Source: CAYVBE01 sp964572825
GTDB taxonomy: Bacteria > Planctomycetota > Brocadiia > SM23-32
Length of the DNA: 64,000 nt
Direction of reading: 5' to 3'
NCBI GenBank assembly: GCA_964572825.1
Contig: CAZNGS010000006.1
Coordinates: forward strand, 38,036-102,035
Shown here: positions 1 to 7,706 of the stretch, in pieces
Layout: every line of letters begins with the position of its first letter
Position numbering within the stretch: position 1 is the first letter of the stretch
Notes under the pieces: generated by a model
What the model was told of the DNA's origin: nothing
The model's input: the letters and a program-made list of their open reading frames with translations, nothing else
The model's database searches: none
Translations under genes and position numbers: made by a program

Positions 1-1
1 C

Positions 2-283
2 GGTACCTGCCGGGCCACCGCCCAGCTCACCATTCGCGAGGTGGTCGAGGTCCTCACGCGCACCTACCGTCGCTACGCGGAGGGCAGCAAGGTAAAGATC
101 GAGGACATCGAGAACATCGAGACCAGGAACCGCGACCTGATGATCGTGGAAGTGGGCCAGGGCGTGGTAAAGCAGGAAACGGAGCGCCCCGTCGCTGCCG
201 AACCGTTCGAGGAGAAAAAGACGGTCATCGAGCGCGTCCTGCGCAGGGAAATCGTCGTCGAGCCCGATGCCGTCAAGGAATAG
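2..283 (+). CDS. C-terminal part of an unidentified protein, cut by the window edge
   Basis: An open frame runs in from the left edge to a TAG stop at 281-283, so the true start lies outside the window; a GTG at 41 is only an internal codon. The visible 93 residues are strongly charged, with glutamate- and valine-rich stretches and no membrane segment. I do not recognise the family. It lies 15 bases before a small lipoprotein gene and in the same direction, so it is probably the upstream member of an envelope-protein operon with the next two genes. Confidence 0.6.
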   Translation, partial: GTCRATAQLTIREVVEVLTRTYRRYAEGSKVKIEDIENIETRNRDLMIVEVGQGVVKQETERPVAAEPFEEKKTVIERVLRREIVVEPDAVKE

Positions 284-298
284 AAGGGAGAATCTGGC

Positions 299-538
299 AT
301 GAAACGTCTGTTGCTGGTTGCAACGGTTCTGGTCGGTTGTGCTCTCCTGGTCGGCTGCGCGAACAAGCCCGTCAGGGTCTACCAGGAAACGGAGAAGACC
401 GAACGGGTCAGGGAGAGCACCATCGTGGACCCCGAAGTTCCGCCGGGCACCTCGGAATCGTCCGAACCCGAGGAGACCACCACAACCCGGACCGAAACCG
501 AGGAACGGGTGATCGAAAGGGAACCGGTAATCCACTGA
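299..538 (+). CDS. Small lipoprotein, 79 residues, unknown function
   Basis: The protein starts with a short basic end (MKR), a hydrophobic stretch and a lipobox ending LLVGC, with Cys20 the likely lipidated residue. The mature part is about 60 residues, rich in Glu, Thr and Arg, and probably disordered. A GGGAG ribosome site sits 8 bases before the ATG. It lies between the truncated first gene and the FlgT-like gene, which suggests a shared envelope role. No enzymatic motif is visible. The lipoprotein call is firm; the function is unknown. Confidence 0.75.
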   Translation: MKRLLLVATVLVGCALLVGCANKPVRVYQETEKTERVRESTIVDPEVPPGTSESSEPEETTTTRTETEERVIEREPVIH

Positions 539-581
539 GCCCCGCCTGGCTATGAACTTCAAGCATCCCGTGGAGGAGCAA

Positions 582-1940
582 ATGCGTCTTCCGATACGCT
601 CTCGCCCGGGGACCACCGTCCTCGTCCTGTTTCTGGCCCTCCTGCCTGTGGTGGCCTCCGCCCAGGAGGCACAGACCATTACCGTGAAGGCCACCGGCGA
701 GTCGGCGGTGTCGTTCGACCAGGCCGAGGAGAAGGCCCTGCGCAACGCCGTCCGCCGCGGCGTGGGCGTCGTGCTGGCCTCGGAGACTAAGACCGCCGAT
801 TTCGTGCTGATACGGCACTCCATCTGCTCCCGCGCCGCCGGCTACGTCCGCTCCTACGACGTGATCAGGAAGCTCCGCGGGCTGGACGACACGTATATTG
901 TTGAGATACAGGCGGAAGTGGCCCGGGGAAAAATCGCCGATGACCACCTGGCCATCAAGAACCTGATCGAACTGAAGGGACGGCCCCGCATGGAGGTTGT
1001 GCTCTCCGACGAGCCGGATGACGAGGCCGAACGGGAAGCCGGTCGATGGGTCAGGGCCGGCGTCGAGAAAAGCCTTGTGGACACCGGTTTCACCGTTGTG
1101 GACCTGGATACCTGGCGCGACACCATCGAGCGTCAGCAGAAAAGGGCGGAGGTCAACGACGAGGCCCGGAAGGCCGCACTGCTGGGCCTTCAGCTCGGGG
1201 CGGCCTACCAGGTGAAGATCGACCAGTTGACCTGCCGCAAGTCCGAGGATCGTGCCTGGGGCATAGACGTGACCACCTACGGCGTGAAGCTGAACGTGAA
1301 GATAGTCCACAAGGACATCGCGGAGACCGATTCCCAGGTGAACGGAGCCGGCATGGTCAGGGATACCGGCAACCTGGGCGGCGTTGCGTGGCGGGAGGCG
1401 GCCAACGAGGCGGTGCGCGGCATCTTCGCGGAATTGCGCGACCGCATGCTGCGCAAATGGCTTGAGGACATCGACGTCGGGCGGGCCGTCATCGTGCAGC
1501 TCTATGACGTTCCGTACACCCTGGTTTCCGACCTGGCCAGAAAGATCGAGACGCTGGAAGGCGTCATGAAGGTCAAGCTTACGGAAGCCCCCGCCGGCGG
1601 CATCGCCAACATCCGCGTCATAGGCCGCATCGAGGCCCGCGCCATCGCCGACCGCATACCGTCCCTGACCGGGGGCCGGTTGAAAGCTGCCACGGAAGGT
1701 CGGCGCATGGTGACGGCCGAACCCGCCGCGGAGTCCCCCCGGTCCGTTCCGCCTCCCGATGCCGGGGGGGGCGGGCAATCCGGCTCGTCGGCCGGCGGGG
1801 CTTCCCCAGCAGGGGCGCAGCCCGGCGGGCAGGCCCCCGCCTCCACGTCTCAAAACACCTACGTCGTCCCGGCCGCTATTCTGGGCGGCTGCCTGCTGGT
1901 CGGAATCGTCCTGGCCGCCTTGATATTGGGCAGGAAATGA
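582..1940 (+). CDS. Secreted, C-terminally anchored protein resembling FlgT/LPP20 N-terminal domains
   Basis: I place the start at the ATG at 582, not the in-frame ATG at 552, because GGAGGAG lies just upstream and a signal peptide (ending ASA, about residue 27) then begins at once. Residues 30-100 carry the pattern of an alternating-strand domain followed by AEEKALRNAVRRGVG, as seen in FlgT-N/LPP20-type envelope proteins. The rest is mixed alpha/beta, then a Pro/Gly-rich linker and a final hydrophobic helix (about 425-450) ending GRK. This predicts an exported protein tethered to a membrane. The family link is by eye only. The gene is co-directional with the lipoprotein before it and the caspase gene after it. 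Confidence 0.6.
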   Translation: MRLPIRSRPGTTVLVLFLALLPVVASAQEAQTITVKATGESAVSFDQAEEKALRNAVRRGVGVVLASETKTADFVLIRHSICSRAAGYVRSYDVIRKLRGLDDTYIVEIQAEVARGKIADDHLAIKNLIELKGRPRMEVVLSDEPDDEAEREAGRWVRAGVEKSLVDTGFTVVDLDTWRDTIERQQKRAEVNDEARKAALLGLQLGAAYQVKIDQLTCRKSEDRAWGIDVTTYGVKLNVKIVHKDIAETDSQVNGAGMVRDTGNLGGVAWREAANEAVRGIFAELRDRMLRKWLEDIDVGRAVIVQLYDVPYTLVSDLARKIETLEGVMKVKLTEAPAGGIANIRVIGRIEARAIADRIPSLTGGRLKAATEGRRMVTAEPAAESPRSVPPPDAGGGGQSGSSAGGASPAGAQPGGQAPASTSQNTYVVPAAILGGCLLVGIVLAALILGRK

Positions 1941-1986
1941 CATTAAAAAGTGACTTATTGCCGCAACCTCAGCGGAGGTTATTCCG

Positions 1987-3492
1987 TTGCACTACCGGTG
2001 CGTACTATCGGCAGGCCTGGTGTTGTGTGCCTCTTTTCTGCTCCCGTGCCTCACGGCGGCCGCCGCCCCGGAGGAAAACTACGCCGTCGTCATCGGCATC
2101 AACGGCTATGACCGGTCCCTGGGGCGGCTTGAATACTGCGTCGCCGACGCCCGCGCCGTGCGGGACCAGCTCGTGCGCGGCGGGCAGTTCCCGCCGGGCA
2201 ACGTCGTGCTGATGACCGACGACTCCGAGCCGCAGAGCCAGCCCACCTACGGCCGCCTGCGCCGTCGCCTGAAGAACCTGGCCGACCATCCCGGCCGGAT
2301 GCACACGCTGCTCGTCTTCTTCTCCGGGCACGGCATACGCACCCCGGACGGCCGGCAACGCCTCATACCCCTGGACGGCGCTCCGGGGCTCGGGCTGGAA
2401 CTCGACACCGTCCGCGACTGGATCGCCGCCGCCGGGGCGGAGCACAGCATACTCATCCTGGACTGCTGCCACGCCGGGCAGGGCGCCAAGGGCCTGCAGG
2501 GCATCGTGCCCGACCTGGAGGCCGCCGTCGGCACGCTGGTGCTGGCCTCCTGCGCCGCCGATCAGACCAGCCACGATGACGAAGAGGCCGGCCACGGCGT
2601 CTTCAGCGCCTACCTGGCCGCCGGCCTCTCCGGCGAGGCGGACGCGGACGAGGACCGCACCGTCACGGCCGATGAGCTGTTTCAATACGTCGAGAACGGA
2701 GTCAGCGGCTGGGCATTCCGCCGCAACGTCCGCCAGACCCCCGTGGCCCTGCCCCCCGGCGCCGGGAGCGAGGTCTCCCTGGCGCGGATTCCGGAGACAC
2801 TGGAGCCCCCCGAGATCGAGATACCGGAGTTCAAGCTGCCGGAGGAGACGCTGCCGGGCGTGGACCTGCCCGAGGTCAGCGGCACGGCCCTGGAGCGGTT
2901 CGGTGAACTGAAGAAGCTGCTGGAGGAAAAGCAGGCGGAGATCAAAGAGAAGAGCGAGTGGTACGCGGAGAATTCGCAGCAGATAAAGGCGCTGCGTTCA
3001 CAGGAGGGCGCATTGCGGGGCCGGCTGGAGCGGGCGGCCCTGGCCGCAATCGAGGCGCTGCAGGCGGAGCTGAAGGCCATCGAGTCCGCATGGAAGGAGG
3101 GGGAGAGGAAGGGCCTGAAGCCCGGCCACCCCGAGATGAGGAAACTGGCCGAGGCCCGTACGAAAGCGCGATGGCGTCTCGAGTCTCTCAAACTCGAGAA
3201 GTATGGTCTATCTCTGCAGCGGGAGATTGACCTGGGCGACGGCGTGACGATGAAACTGGTCCTCATCCCGCCTGGGGAGTTCATGATGGGCAGCCGGCTG
3301 TCCCCTTCCGAAGTTGCCAGCCGATATGGATGCAACGAGTATGGCTTTGAGGACGAACACCCTCGACATCGGGTTCGCATTACGAAGCCGTTCTATATGG
3401 GCGTGACCGAGGTAACGAACGCACAGTACAGGCAGTTCCTTGCCGACAGCGGCTACGATGGGACCGGTGACGCCGACGTCACGTACCTGTAG
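1987..3492 (+). CDS. Secreted caspase-like protein with FGE-fold domain, cut by an in-frame amber codon
   Basis: A TTG start with GGAGG 8 bases upstream gives a signal peptide (residues 1-27). Residues 30-250 are a peptidase C14 caspase domain, with the catalytic pair visible as His115 in FFSGHG and Cys161 in LDCCHAG. An acidic, proline-rich linker and a probable coiled coil (about 300-410) follow. From about 412 a formylglycine-generating-enzyme-like domain begins (IPPGEFMMGS, then an EVTNAQYRQFL block) but stops at TAG 3490-3492. The same frame continues at once with the rest of that domain. Known relatives combine caspase-like proteases with FGE-fold domains in bacterial signalling or cell-death proteins; the role here is inferred. 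Confidence 0.75.
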   Translation: MHYRCVLSAGLVLCASFLLPCLTAAAAPEENYAVVIGINGYDRSLGRLEYCVADARAVRDQLVRGGQFPPGNVVLMTDDSEPQSQPTYGRLRRRLKNLADHPGRMHTLLVFFSGHGIRTPDGRQRLIPLDGAPGLGLELDTVRDWIAAAGAEHSILILDCCHAGQGAKGLQGIVPDLEAAVGTLVLASCAADQTSHDDEEAGHGVFSAYLAAGLSGEADADEDRTVTADELFQYVENGVSGWAFRRNVRQTPVALPPGAGSEVSLARIPETLEPPEIEIPEFKLPEETLPGVDLPEVSGTALERFGELKKLLEEKQAEIKEKSEWYAENSQQIKALRSQEGALRGRLERAALAAIEALQAELKAIESAWKEGERKGLKPGHPEMRKLAEARTKARWRLESLKLEKYGLSLQREIDLGDGVTMKLVLIPPGEFMMGSRLSPSEVASRYGCNEYGFEDEHPRHRVRITKPFYMGVTEVTNAQYRQFLADSGYDGTGDADVTYL

Positions 3493-3999
3493 CACTTCCG
3501 ACGGAGTGACTTGCCTGCTCCCGACGAATATCCTGTGGTGTGGACAAGCTGGAACAACGCGCAAGAGTTCTGCCGCTGGCTCTCCCGGAACGTCGGTATG
3601 GAGGCCCGCCTGCCCACGGAGGCGGAGTGGGAATACGCCTGCCGGGCCGGGACGACTACGATCTATAGCTTCGGCGACGACGAAGAGAAATTGAGTGACT
3701 ATGCGTGGTACCGTGAAAGCAGAAAGCATCCAGTGGCCCAGAAGAAGCCCAACCGCTGGGGTCTTTACGACACGTACGGCAAGGTCTGGGAGTTTTGTGC
3801 GGACTGGTACGGCCCCAATTACTACGCGCAGAGCCCCCTGGAGGATCCGCAAGGCCCGTCAAGTGGTCGCGAACGCGTTCTGCGGGGTGGTAGCGGTGGG
3901 GAGCAACTCTGGGACTTCCGATCAGCCAACCGCGAAGAGTACTATTCCTCGAGCACCCTCGGCGACCGCGGGTTTCGTGTAGTGTTGCTGCCCGACTAG
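3493..3999 (+). pseudogene. Remainder of the FGE-like domain after the amber codon
   Basis: This is in the same frame as the caspase gene. It encodes the second half of a sulfatase-modifying-factor fold: PVVWTSWNNAQEFCRWL, EAEWEYACRAGT, NRWGLYDTYGKVWEFCADW, then RVLRGGS and GFRV near the end. A TTG at 3511 could serve as an independent start, but no good ribosome site precedes it. The segment after RVLRGGS lacks the cysteine pair that true FGEs use, so even the full protein would probably bind ligand and not mature sulfatases. Readthrough, a recent nonsense mutation or a sequencing error would all give this picture. Confidence 0.65.
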
Positions 4000-4343
4000 T
4001 TTCCGCCGTTGTTCTCTGTTTTCTCTGGCCTCTGTTCTCTGACAAGGCGGCCAAAGGCCGCGTTCGACGCGCGATTGAAAACTGTGCGCCGGTAAGTAGG
4101 CCGCGGATGGACGTGGAGGATAAACGGCAACAACGGCAGGTTGAGCCGCGGATTAACGCGGATGAAACGCGGATGGAAAGACAACGACCAACGGCAAAGG
4201 AAAAGACCCCTCTTTGCGTTTTGCCGTTATCCGCGTTTAATCCGCGCAAATCCGCGGCTAAAACCCGTCGTTTTTTCCGCAAGCCGTTCGCTGACCACTG
4301 GCCACTGATCACTGACCACTGATATCTGCCGGAGATTCGGCAA
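4000..4343 (+). repeat. 344-base intergenic region with a long imperfect inverted repeat
   Basis: No gene is visible. Arms at 4146-4174 and 4229-4257 (29 bases each, about 4 mismatches) face each other. Inside them 4191-4206 pairs with 4211-4227 around CCCC, so the segment can form a long hairpin. Short direct repeats of GCGGAT/ACGGCAA type, and near its right end a run of CTGACCACTG-like units (about 4290-4322), add to the pattern. Such degenerate intergenic repeats are common in large planctomycete-type genomes. No promoter could be assigned to the following gene. Confidence 0.6.
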
Positions 4344-5828
4344 ATGGCCAAGCTGCTGGTCATCGACGATAAAGCCCAGGAGTTCCGCAAGTCCCTGGAC
4401 CTGGCACTGGATGATTACGTCGTCCGTTACGCGGCCGACGCCGAGGAAGGTCTGGCAGCCGTCCGGGAGGACGAGGAGATCGCCTGCGTGCTGCTGGACA
4501 TCAAAATGCCGGCCAGACTCGGCCGGGTGGAGGACGAGGAGGGCCTGGTGGCGCTGCGGGAGATACGCAAGGCGCGGCCCAACCTGCCGGTGCTGATGCT
4601 CACCGCCTCCGGCGAGGCCCACGACATGATCCGTGCCATCCGCATGGGAGCCTACCATTACCTGATCAAGCCGCCCGATACGGACCACCTCCGCACTCTG
4701 GTGGAGGCGGCCATCGCCAACGAGCAGCTCAAGGAGAAGGTGTCCGCCCTGGAGGAGACGATACGCGTGCGCGACCAGATGGAATCCGTCCCCGGCCAGA
4801 GCCACCGGATCGGCAGACTGATCGGCTCCAGCGCGGCCATGCGGATGGTGTTCGGCAGGATTCAGAAGCTGGCCGACGCGGACGTGTCCGTGCTGATCCT
4901 GGGGGAGTCCGGGACGGGCAAGGAACTGGTGGCGCGCGAGATACACGGCCGCGGCCTGCGCGCGGAGGGGCCCTTCGTTGCCGTTAACTGCGCCAACCTG
5001 ACCGGCACACTGCTGGAGAGCGAGCTTTTCGGCCACCCGAAAGGCGCCTTCACGGGTGCCGAAGGGGAGCGGGAGGGTGCCTTCCGGGCCGCCGACGGGG
5101 GGACCGTCTTCCTGGACGAGATCTCCGAGATGTCGGATCAGCTCCAGTCCAAGCTTCTGAGGGTCCTGCAGGAGCGCCGGGTGAAGCCCCTGGGCGCCGA
5201 CCGTGAGGAACTGGTGGACGTGCGCATCCTGGCCGCCACGAACGAGGACATCGACCGGCTGGTGGAGGAGGGAAAGTTCCGCGAGGACCTGTTTTACCGC
5301 CTGAACGTCGTGCGCGTCGTGCTGCCACCGTTGCGGGAACGGCGCGAGGACATCCCCATGCTGGCCGAGCATTTCCTGGAAAGATATGACACGGGGGCCA
5401 GGCACTTCCTCAGTCAGGAGGCACTCAAGGGGCTCAAGCAGCGCCCCTGGCCGGGAAACGTGCGGGAGCTGGAGCATGCCGTTGAGCGGGCCCTGGTGCT
5501 GGCGGACGGGCCGGAGCTGACACCGGACGACTTCGAGAGGGGGCAGCGGCTCTCCGCCGGCGAGACGGAGGTCTACGACCGGCTGTGGGAGGCAGTGCAC
5601 CGGGGCGATACGCCGGGGGATATCAACCGGTTCGCCGAGCTGTACGGCAAGCTTGCCCTGGCCGAGATGATGAAGCGGGCCGGGCAGGCCGCCAGCACCG
5701 ACCGGGAAGCCGGCAGGCTGCTGGGCTTTATCCCGGAGGACGATCCCGGCGACAGGGCCTACAACAACTACCGCTCCTGGAAGCGACGGGTGTTGAAGCT
5801 GGCTGAAGACGTGGAGGAGGAACAGTGA
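4344..5828 (+). CDS. Sigma-54-dependent response regulator (NtrC/AtoC type)
   Basis: Residues 1-125 are a receiver domain with acidic pocket D8/D9, phospho-acceptor D52, T87 and K109. Residues 155-390 are a sigma-54 AAA+ domain with Walker A GESGTGKE (187-194), the GAFTGA loop that contacts sigma-54 (234-239), and Walker B in GGTVFLDEI. The C-terminal 100 residues are longer than a simple Fis helix-turn-helix and I see no clear Fis motif, so DNA binding is inferred. Its stop overlaps the start of the kinase gene (GTGA), a strong sign of translational coupling and of a cognate pair. It should activate an RpoN-dependent promoter not identified here. Confidence 0.9.
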   Translation: MAKLLVIDDKAQEFRKSLDLALDDYVVRYAADAEEGLAAVREDEEIACVLLDIKMPARLGRVEDEEGLVALREIRKARPNLPVLMLTASGEAHDMIRAIRMGAYHYLIKPPDTDHLRTLVEAAIANEQLKEKVSALEETIRVRDQMESVPGQSHRIGRLIGSSAAMRMVFGRIQKLADADVSVLILGESGTGKELVAREIHGRGLRAEGPFVAVNCANLTGTLLESELFGHPKGAFTGAEGEREGAFRAADGGTVFLDEISEMSDQLQSKLLRVLQERRVKPLGADREELVDVRILAATNEDIDRLVEEGKFREDLFYRLNVVRVVLPPLRERREDIPMLAEHFLERYDTGARHFLSQEALKGLKQRPWPGNVRELEHAVERALVLADGPELTPDDFERGQRLSAGETEVYDRLWEAVHRGDTPGDINRFAELYGKLALAEMMKRAGQAASTDREAGRLLGFIPEDDPGDRAYNNYRSWKRRVLKLAEDVEEEQ

Positions 5829-7024
5829 GATCATCTGACCTTTCCATCAGGGCGTTGCACCGGCTGGACACGGCCAACTCCTGGGGAATCCGCCACTCCA
5901 TCGTTGAAGCCTGCTTCTACAACCTCCGCGTGCTCGCCCAGGAGCTGCCCCGCCGCCCCATCAACGAGGAATTCCTCCGGAAACTGCGCGAGGCACTGGA
6001 CAACCTCGACGATGCCCGAGAGCTGACAGAGGAGTATTTCGCCTACCAGGTGCGGCGGGGACTGACGGTGGCCGACCTGTTCCCCGAGCAGAGCCGGACC
6101 ATCGAGCAATCTCTCCGGGAGCTGGAGGCGCTGGCGGCGGACGGACCGGTGGCAAACGACGGAGATGTCGCCCGGCGGGAGTGGGCCGATGGCGTGGTGG
6201 GCGCCGTGGATGCCCTGCTGGGAGCCATCGACGACGTAAAGGAGAGCGTGCGCAGGCTGAAAACCCCGATCGGGGACGTGATGGAAGAAGTGGTGTCCAT
6301 TCACCGGGCGACCTGCGCGGAGCAGGGCGTGTCGCTCCAGTTCGAGGACGACTCCGATTCGCGGACCCAGGTCTTCGCCCGCCGAAGGGCGTTGCTCAAC
6401 GCCGTCGGCGAGCTTGTCGTTAACGCCCTCCGGCACGCGTTTCGGGGGTCGAACCAGGCGCCAAAGTGGATCAAGCTCCGGCTGGAAGTGGACCCGGAGA
6501 CCCGCGATACGATTATCTCCGTGTGCGACAACGGTTGCGGGATGACGCAGCGGCAGCTCCGGGCCGTGGGCACCGCCGGCGCATCCCGCTCCGGCGGCGG
6601 GGACGGGATCGCCATGGTGCGCCGGATAATCGAGGGCGACCACCTGGGGGTCGTCTCGTTCCAGAGCACGGTGGGGGAGGGCACCTGCGTTCGGGTGCGA
6701 TTGCCCCGGCGGGCCGAGCCTGACCTGGAGCCGGAACCGGTTCCGCCGGCTCCGGCAGTCGAAAAGCCACCGGTGGAGACGGCCTCCGCAGGGCCAGGTC
6801 CGGGCCTTCTGCGCGTGATCGTTGCCCTGCTGGTTTTCCTCGCCCTGGCGGCACTGGGCGCCGCGGGGGCGTGGTACATGCTTCGGTTGCAGAAGGACCA
6901 GAGCATGACGGTGGCGGCGGACGGCTCGGGGGACTTCGCCCGCATCAGCGAGGCGCGGGCCGGCCGCGGTGGTGCGGTCGGCCGGGGTACTGCTGGCGAA
7001 TCTCACGTTCGCCCTCGACGCTGA
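5825..7024 (+). CDS. Histidine kinase with C-terminal membrane helix; reading frame lost after the helix
   Basis: GTG start overlapping the regulator stop. Residues 1-170 are helical, and His24 in GIRHSIVEA is a candidate phosphorylation site, although the region is not a textbook DHp domain. Residues 185-300 are a HATPase_c domain, with an N-box around VVNALRHAF, DNGCGM and a GGGDGIAMV loop. A proline-rich linker then leads to one membrane helix (about 335-357). A short stretch beginning MTVAADGSGDF looks like the start of a right-handed beta-helix domain, then the frame runs into Arg/Gly-rich nonsense. The beta-helix continues in other frames. With one helix following the kinase, the helix tail is predicted outside: the reverse of the usual sensor-then-kinase order. 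Confidence 0.75.
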   Translation: MRSSDLSIRALHRLDTANSWGIRHSIVEACFYNLRVLAQELPRRPINEEFLRKLREALDNLDDARELTEEYFAYQVRRGLTVADLFPEQSRTIEQSLRELEALAADGPVANDGDVARREWADGVVGAVDALLGAIDDVKESVRRLKTPIGDVMEEVVSIHRATCAEQGVSLQFEDDSDSRTQVFARRRALLNAVGELVVNALRHAFRGSNQAPKWIKLRLEVDPETRDTIISVCDNGCGMTQRQLRAVGTAGASRSGGGDGIAMVRRIIEGDHLGVVSFQSTVGEGTCVRVRLPRRAEPDLEPEPVPPAPAVEKPPVETASAGPGPGLLRVIVALLVFLALAALGAAGAWYMLRLQKDQSMTVAADGSGDFARISEARAGRGGAVGRGTAGESHVRPRR

Positions 7025-7388
7025 GGCCGACAGTGCGGCCGTCTACGTGGAATCCGGTGCCCCGCGGATCGAAAACTGCCGGATCACTTCGAAGGGTCTA
7101 TCGTGCCTTGAGGTGGCGGGTGGTAACCCGCAGGTTGCCGGTCTGGTCATCCGCGACGGGAACCGGAGCGGCATATTCGTGCATGGCGCGGGCGGCGGGA
7201 CCTACGAGGGCGTCGAGGTCCGCGACTGCGCGGGCAGCGGCATCGTGGTCAGCGACGGCGCGCAGCCGGTCTTCCGCAACGTCACCATCGAGCGGTGCAA
7301 GAAGGGGGGGCGAACATCTACGAGGCCGGCGGGGGCACATTCGACCACGTGGAGGTCGCGCACTGTTCGACCGGCGGATTCGTCGTGA
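6969..7388 (+). pseudogene. Right-handed beta-helix segment, first frame-shifted part of the kinase gene
   Basis: This frame (shifted +1 from the kinase) encodes repeated short strands of the kind seen in parallel beta-helix proteins: IENCRITSKGLSCLEV, NPQVAGLVIRDGNRSGI, VEVRDCAGSGIVVSDGAQPVFRN. It has no ribosome site and begins mid-domain, so it is read as the continuation of the upstream gene after an indel near 6955-6968. After the G7 run at 7304-7310 this frame becomes Arg/Ser-rich noise and the repeats continue in the next frame. The assignment rests on repeat pattern, not on a database match. Confidence 0.55.
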
Positions 7389-7582
7389 GGGAGGGTGGCG
7401 ACCCGACGGTGCGTTTCTGCGAGATACACGACAACGATGGCGACGGGGTCCTCGTTCTGGAAGAGGGGAAGGGAACCTTCGAACACAATCACATCTGGGG
7501 CAATCTGGGGCAGGCGCTGCGGATCAGCCCCGGCGCCTCTCCGACGCTCAGCTCCAACCATACCGAGGGCAATCGCACGTAG
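7295..7582 (+). pseudogene. Right-handed beta-helix segment, last frame-shifted part of the kinase gene
   Basis: The beta-helix repeats resume here (NIYEAGGGTFDHVEVAH, VRFCEIHDNDGDGVLV, HNHIWGNLGQALRI) and end at TAG 7580-7582. The frame is back in register with the kinase. The switch happens exactly at seven Gs (7304-7310), as expected from loss of one G or from slippage. There is no start signal of its own. The most economical reading is one gene, 5825-7582, encoding kinase, membrane helix and beta-helix, with two indels. Confidence 0.55.
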
Positions 7583-7706
7583 GGCCGCGCGAGCTTCGAT
7601 TCTACGGTTCGAGATGGTGCTGTAAGAGCCGGACATGCCGGCCGGGGGCGCAACGCGGGATAGGCCTGCCCCGTGGGAACGTAAACTGCGGCCGGTGCAA
7701 GCGATC

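Noticed and set aside
1987..3999. The FGE-fold protein as activator of the sulfatase at 58 kb
   Set aside because: The conserved FGE cysteine pair is missing after RVLRGGS and the gene is interrupted.
4227..5834. A 535-codon minus-strand frame opposite the response regulator
   Set aside because: Shadow of the regulator, whose receiver and AAA+ motifs are all present on the plus strand.
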